Part shown: positions 60,701-64,000 of the stretch, in pieces
How positions within the stretch are numbered: the stretch's first letter is position 1
How the letters are laid out: every line of letters begins with the position of its first letter
Assembly: GCF_036370855.1 (NCBI RefSeq)
Contig: NC_088103.1
Location: 36,745,904-36,809,903, forward strand
Source: Dromaius novaehollandiae
Taxonomy: Eukaryota; Chordata; Aves; Casuariiformes; Dromaiidae
Reading direction: 5' to 3'
DNA length: 64,000 nt
The notes under the pieces: model-generated
The model's database searches: none
The model's input: the letters and a program-made list of their open reading frames with translations, nothing else
Told to the model about the DNA's origin: nothing
Made by a program: the position numbers and the translations under genes

Positions 60701-63700
60701 GGCTTTTGCATTTCGTTTTCTTTTTTAAAAGATTTTTCTTGAGATTTTTCTTCCAGTAGACCTTAAAATCTAAAGAGTCTGAATACCAGAATATCTGTGG
60801 TGTTGGGCAAAAAAAGTAGTAGAGAAACAAAGGTTAGGATGTGAGGTAGGTACTCAGGGACATTAAATAGCAGTTGGAAAATGCTGAGTGGCTTTTTGTG
60901 TTCCTGATTACCTCAACCTAACTTAAATTATTTTGTTTAAATGTATCGAATTTTTGTGCTTTTTCTCTTTTCATAAATGAGGATAAAGGTGCGCTCTCCA
61001 CTTCCCCTTGATAATCTCTTTTTTGAAGTCACAACATTTGTATTGTGTCTGCTTGAAACACATCTCATTGCAAGATAGTAGTATATTCAAAAACTTTAAT
61101 GAACAAAGCTTGACTAATCCTGTTCTCAGTAAGGACTTTGCCTCATTTTAAGGAGGGGGGGAACTGAAATGTATAATACTCAAATGATTTTCCTGAGATC
61201 ACATAGGATCTCAAATGTGCCTCACATAGGATGTGCCTGGCATCCAGATCTCTAAGCCCGTTCAGATGTTTTCTGAAATTGCCATTTCCCAATACTTGGA
61301 CTGTATTTATGTGAAGCAAGTTTAATTTAAGTATTCATGCTGTATTTGAAATACCCTACCTGAAAATATTTTTAAAACTTACTAAGAATTAAGGATCAGA
61401 ACAGATACCATACTGCAGTTTTATTCTTTACAACAGTAAATTGTTGAGCACTGAGCCTTAATAGTAGGATTTATCAGGTTACCAAGGTAAAATGCAATAT
61501 TGAGTGAGATCATAAACTGTAATATCATAAGGGAAGTCTGAAATAATGTCATTCTAATATATATTTAGTTCAACCAAAAGCATTAAAGCTCACTTTAAAA
61601 ACTCTTCAATGGCTTTTGTTTAATTTGTAACATTTGCCTAAGTTCAAACTCTGCATCGTTACTAAGGCCAAAGCTTCCACAGATAGTAGTAAAAATTCGG
61701 CTTGAGTAGAAGGTTTTATAGACTCTACTCACCAGTTTCTTGCCATTCTGAACTTGATGTGGTGGCTATAGGAAAAAACAAAAATGAACTGTCCCTTTTC
61801 ATCAAAACTAGCAAATCATTTTTTGTGTAGCTTGATATTATTCAGTTCTAATTGTGGAAATATGTGGTGTATTCTAAACACTGCCTTGCTTTACAGCCTG
61901 CATAGTTTGGATAGTCTAAGCACAGGGTAGTTCTCTATATGGCATCATCAGTAAATTTAAATTGAAAAGCTTCTAGTGCTTGGGTTTTTTTTTCTGTAGG
62001 ATACTGACAGTAATAAAGCCAAAGAATAGCTTATGAGTAGTCTTCTAAATCTCAGTACAGATTTAGGTATATCAGCTGATGTTTTATTGTGCTGTCTAGC
62101 TAAGGTAATAACTGGAAAAGTACTATTTGCTGCACTATTTGTCATAAAGCCAAGTTTCTTCTTTGTGTAATTTATGATTAGATCTTCAGCATCATATGAA
62201 AGGAAGGGGAGGGCTCATATGTGTTTTTAACTTCTTTAAAACTGTATTCTCCAAGACTAGGGACATTTGGGTGACTTGAGGATAACAAGCACCTGGTGTT
62301 AATGGTGGCCGGTGAGCTAACACTTGTGTATCTCAGTAACGTCTTCATCGTTGTGACCTGCAGTCTGCATTGCACCCCGATGTCTTCCCTTTTCAAAATT
62401 TTCGGCAGTTTGCAAACTGGGACTGCTATAATTCCAACTTGAAGGAAAGCAGCGCTTACTGTTTTCACACGCAGGGACATCTGCCCCAGTCACCGTGGTC
62501 ACATTCTGCCGGTGCGCTCGCTGTCACCAAGCGGATGTCTCACGCCCGCTGTGCGGGTACAGTGTACCCTCTGCCGCTGCACTTCTGCCATCCTTTCACG
62601 TAACGAAAGGCATGTCACGAGGAGCTCGTGAGGTTCCTGGGTTTTCTTGGTGCAAAAGGCAATGCCTCAAACCATGCTAATCTCAGAAATTATGAGAATA
62701 AAATTATATAAAAGCCTTTAAAGTCTAACTGCTCGTATCTTAAAACAGGGTAGCACAGTGCTTGCTAAGATGAGTTTCTGTCCAGTGTGGCGAGCACGCT
62801 ACAAATAAAGGTCAGTGCTTTGAAAGTTCAGTGTGTACCTCTTTGAACTATTGTGCTTTTGATCTTTCTCTTTTAAACAAAGCTTAGCTTAAAATTTCTA
62901 GCTTCCCTTGCAGTAATCTCTAGTAAACGGTTTTGTATGTTAAAACATTTGTGGAGATTTGCAATGGCTATTTTATCATGTTGCCCAGAAAATTGGAGAA
63001 CAAGGCACATTTGTTTTATAAGGGTAACCTCTTCCTGCAAGGCACCACCAGGATGTGTTTCTTCACTCCCCTGGCTCAGCCTCGTGGCTGCATCTGTCCG
63101 TGCGTGGGATGTCAGAGCCATATTCCATCTTCCTTTTTGAAGAACGTGGAGAATTTTTCCATGTTCTGCCCATTCCTAAATGGGGAATTCCAGCATTGGA
63201 AATCTTTAATTTTAAGAGTCTTTTCTTAACTACCAGTGTAATAATCACTCTGTCATAGATTCTAAACAACCTCCCACACAAGCAAATTCTTTTAACATCT
63301 CTTTCTGACGTTAAGATGTTTGTCTGTCTTCCCTCTCATCCAAAATTCTCAACTTTGCTTTTTTGGCACACCAGTTACATAAAACTTTTAGACTTTTGTG
63401 TTTTGTTTTATTTTTTCCTTCTGAAAATAGTGTGGTCTTTTTGGCACGCTTCACTTTTTTTCTCTTTTTGTGACTTGTCCCTCTTGCTCTCCTTCAGCTG
63501 TAATGGGGAGAATTAAGTACAGTTGCAGCCCTGATTAAAATCTTGGCTTAATTGAGTTGCAAATTTGTGATGACAAATATTTGTCAGAGTGCTGATACCT
63601 AGTACCTTTTTGCATTCCTGGTACCTTTCTGAATCCTGATGATACTTCTTGTTTTTACCATTGTACCTTGTTTTACCGTTACTTTTAACCATACTGTATG

Positions 63701-64000
63701 TCCGTTTCTTCTTTCTCTCTCTTCCTGCGTTTCAGTTGCTCTCTGCCTCTTTGCTCACATCAAGCCCAGCAAAGTGTACGTATTTCATTCTCCGTGACAG
63801 AATGAACACCCTCTTGGTGTTTGTTAATTAGCTGTCAAGAAAATTAAGTTCCTCCTTTGTAAGGCTTGTCTTGCCTTTCCTCTTGGGTATTCCTGATACT
63901 TGGTCCCCTCATTGAGAGTCTGAAGGCAGGTGGATCTTCAGTACCAAAAGTGCTGTTGCCTATAACGATATGCCAACTTTTTTTCTTTTTTTTTTTAAAG
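54721..64000 (+). other. ADD3: Presumed ADD3 intron 1, distal part, to the window edge
   Basis: No coding exon was recognised. There are GC-richer patches at 55000-55060, 58550-58860 and 62470-62640. 60120-60700 is rich in A and G on the plus strand, unlike the T-rich surroundings. The final bases form a long polypyrimidine tract ending in AG, compatible with a splice acceptor exactly at the window edge. Confidence 0.6.
56345..56396 (+). repeat. Tandem duplication, 26 bp x 2
   Basis: Two adjacent 26-base units, each starting ATGGTCTTACCTGT and ending ATGTAAC, differ at two positions. This indicates a fairly recent local duplication. Confidence 0.88.

Noticed and set aside
27217-64000. ADD3 coding exons within the window
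   Set aside because: I looked for the gamma-adducin N-terminus and head-domain sequence among the plus-strand frames and found nothing similar.

Overview
This is a stretch of amniote, most likely avian, nuclear DNA covering the head-to-head interval between two genes. XPNPEP1 is on the minus strand at the left edge. A plus-strand gene, very probably ADD3, starts at a large CpG island near 26.4-27.9 kb. The bird assignment rests on long gene-poor stretches, sparse interspersed repeats, one typical avian/reptilian CR1 3' end, several very old CR1- and MIR-type remnants shared by sauropsids, and an intergenic gap of only about 23 kb. The species cannot be told. No prokaryotic genes, viral genes or CRISPR arrays are visible, and almost all open frames in the window are chance frames in non-coding DNA.

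Layout. 62-186 (minus) is the first coding exon of XPNPEP1, cytosolic X-prolyl aminopeptidase 1: 39 codons with clean splice sites. 187-3517 is its first intron. 2870-3860 is its CpG-island promoter, with a likely non-coding exon 1 ending at 3518, a perfect CRE palindrome and an E-box. 3.9-26.3 kb is intergenic. It holds a CR1 fragment (6.5-6.9 kb), MIR-like remnants (9.4, 12.6 and 13.2-13.5 kb), a well-preserved ancient CR1 (24.7-25.0 kb) and several candidate regulatory clusters: paired RFX X-boxes at 14.6-14.7 kb, an orphan CpG mini-island at 20.8-20.95 kb and an HNF1-like site at 21.2 kb. 26.39-27.92 kb is the ADD3-type CpG island with Sp1 boxes, a YY1-like site, two plus-strand splice donors (alternative first exons) and one minus-strand donor (a possible divergent antisense transcript). 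27,217-64,000 reads as one very long first intron with low-complexity tracts, a few GC-rich patches and no recognised coding exon. The window ends exactly on a polypyrimidine tract plus AG, so an exon may start at the next base.

How it fits together. XPNPEP1 trims N-terminal residues from X-Pro peptides. ADD3 (gamma-adducin) caps actin and links it to spectrin. They are not functionally coupled, but they are divergent neighbours in vertebrates and share the intergenic regulatory space. In humans this XPNPEP1-ADD3 interval is the biliary atresia association locus, which makes the RFX and HNF1 motifs between the genes the most interesting leads. I found no evidence of an undescribed molecular system. 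The ADD3 assignment rests on synteny and promoter architecture, because its coding exons lie beyond the window.
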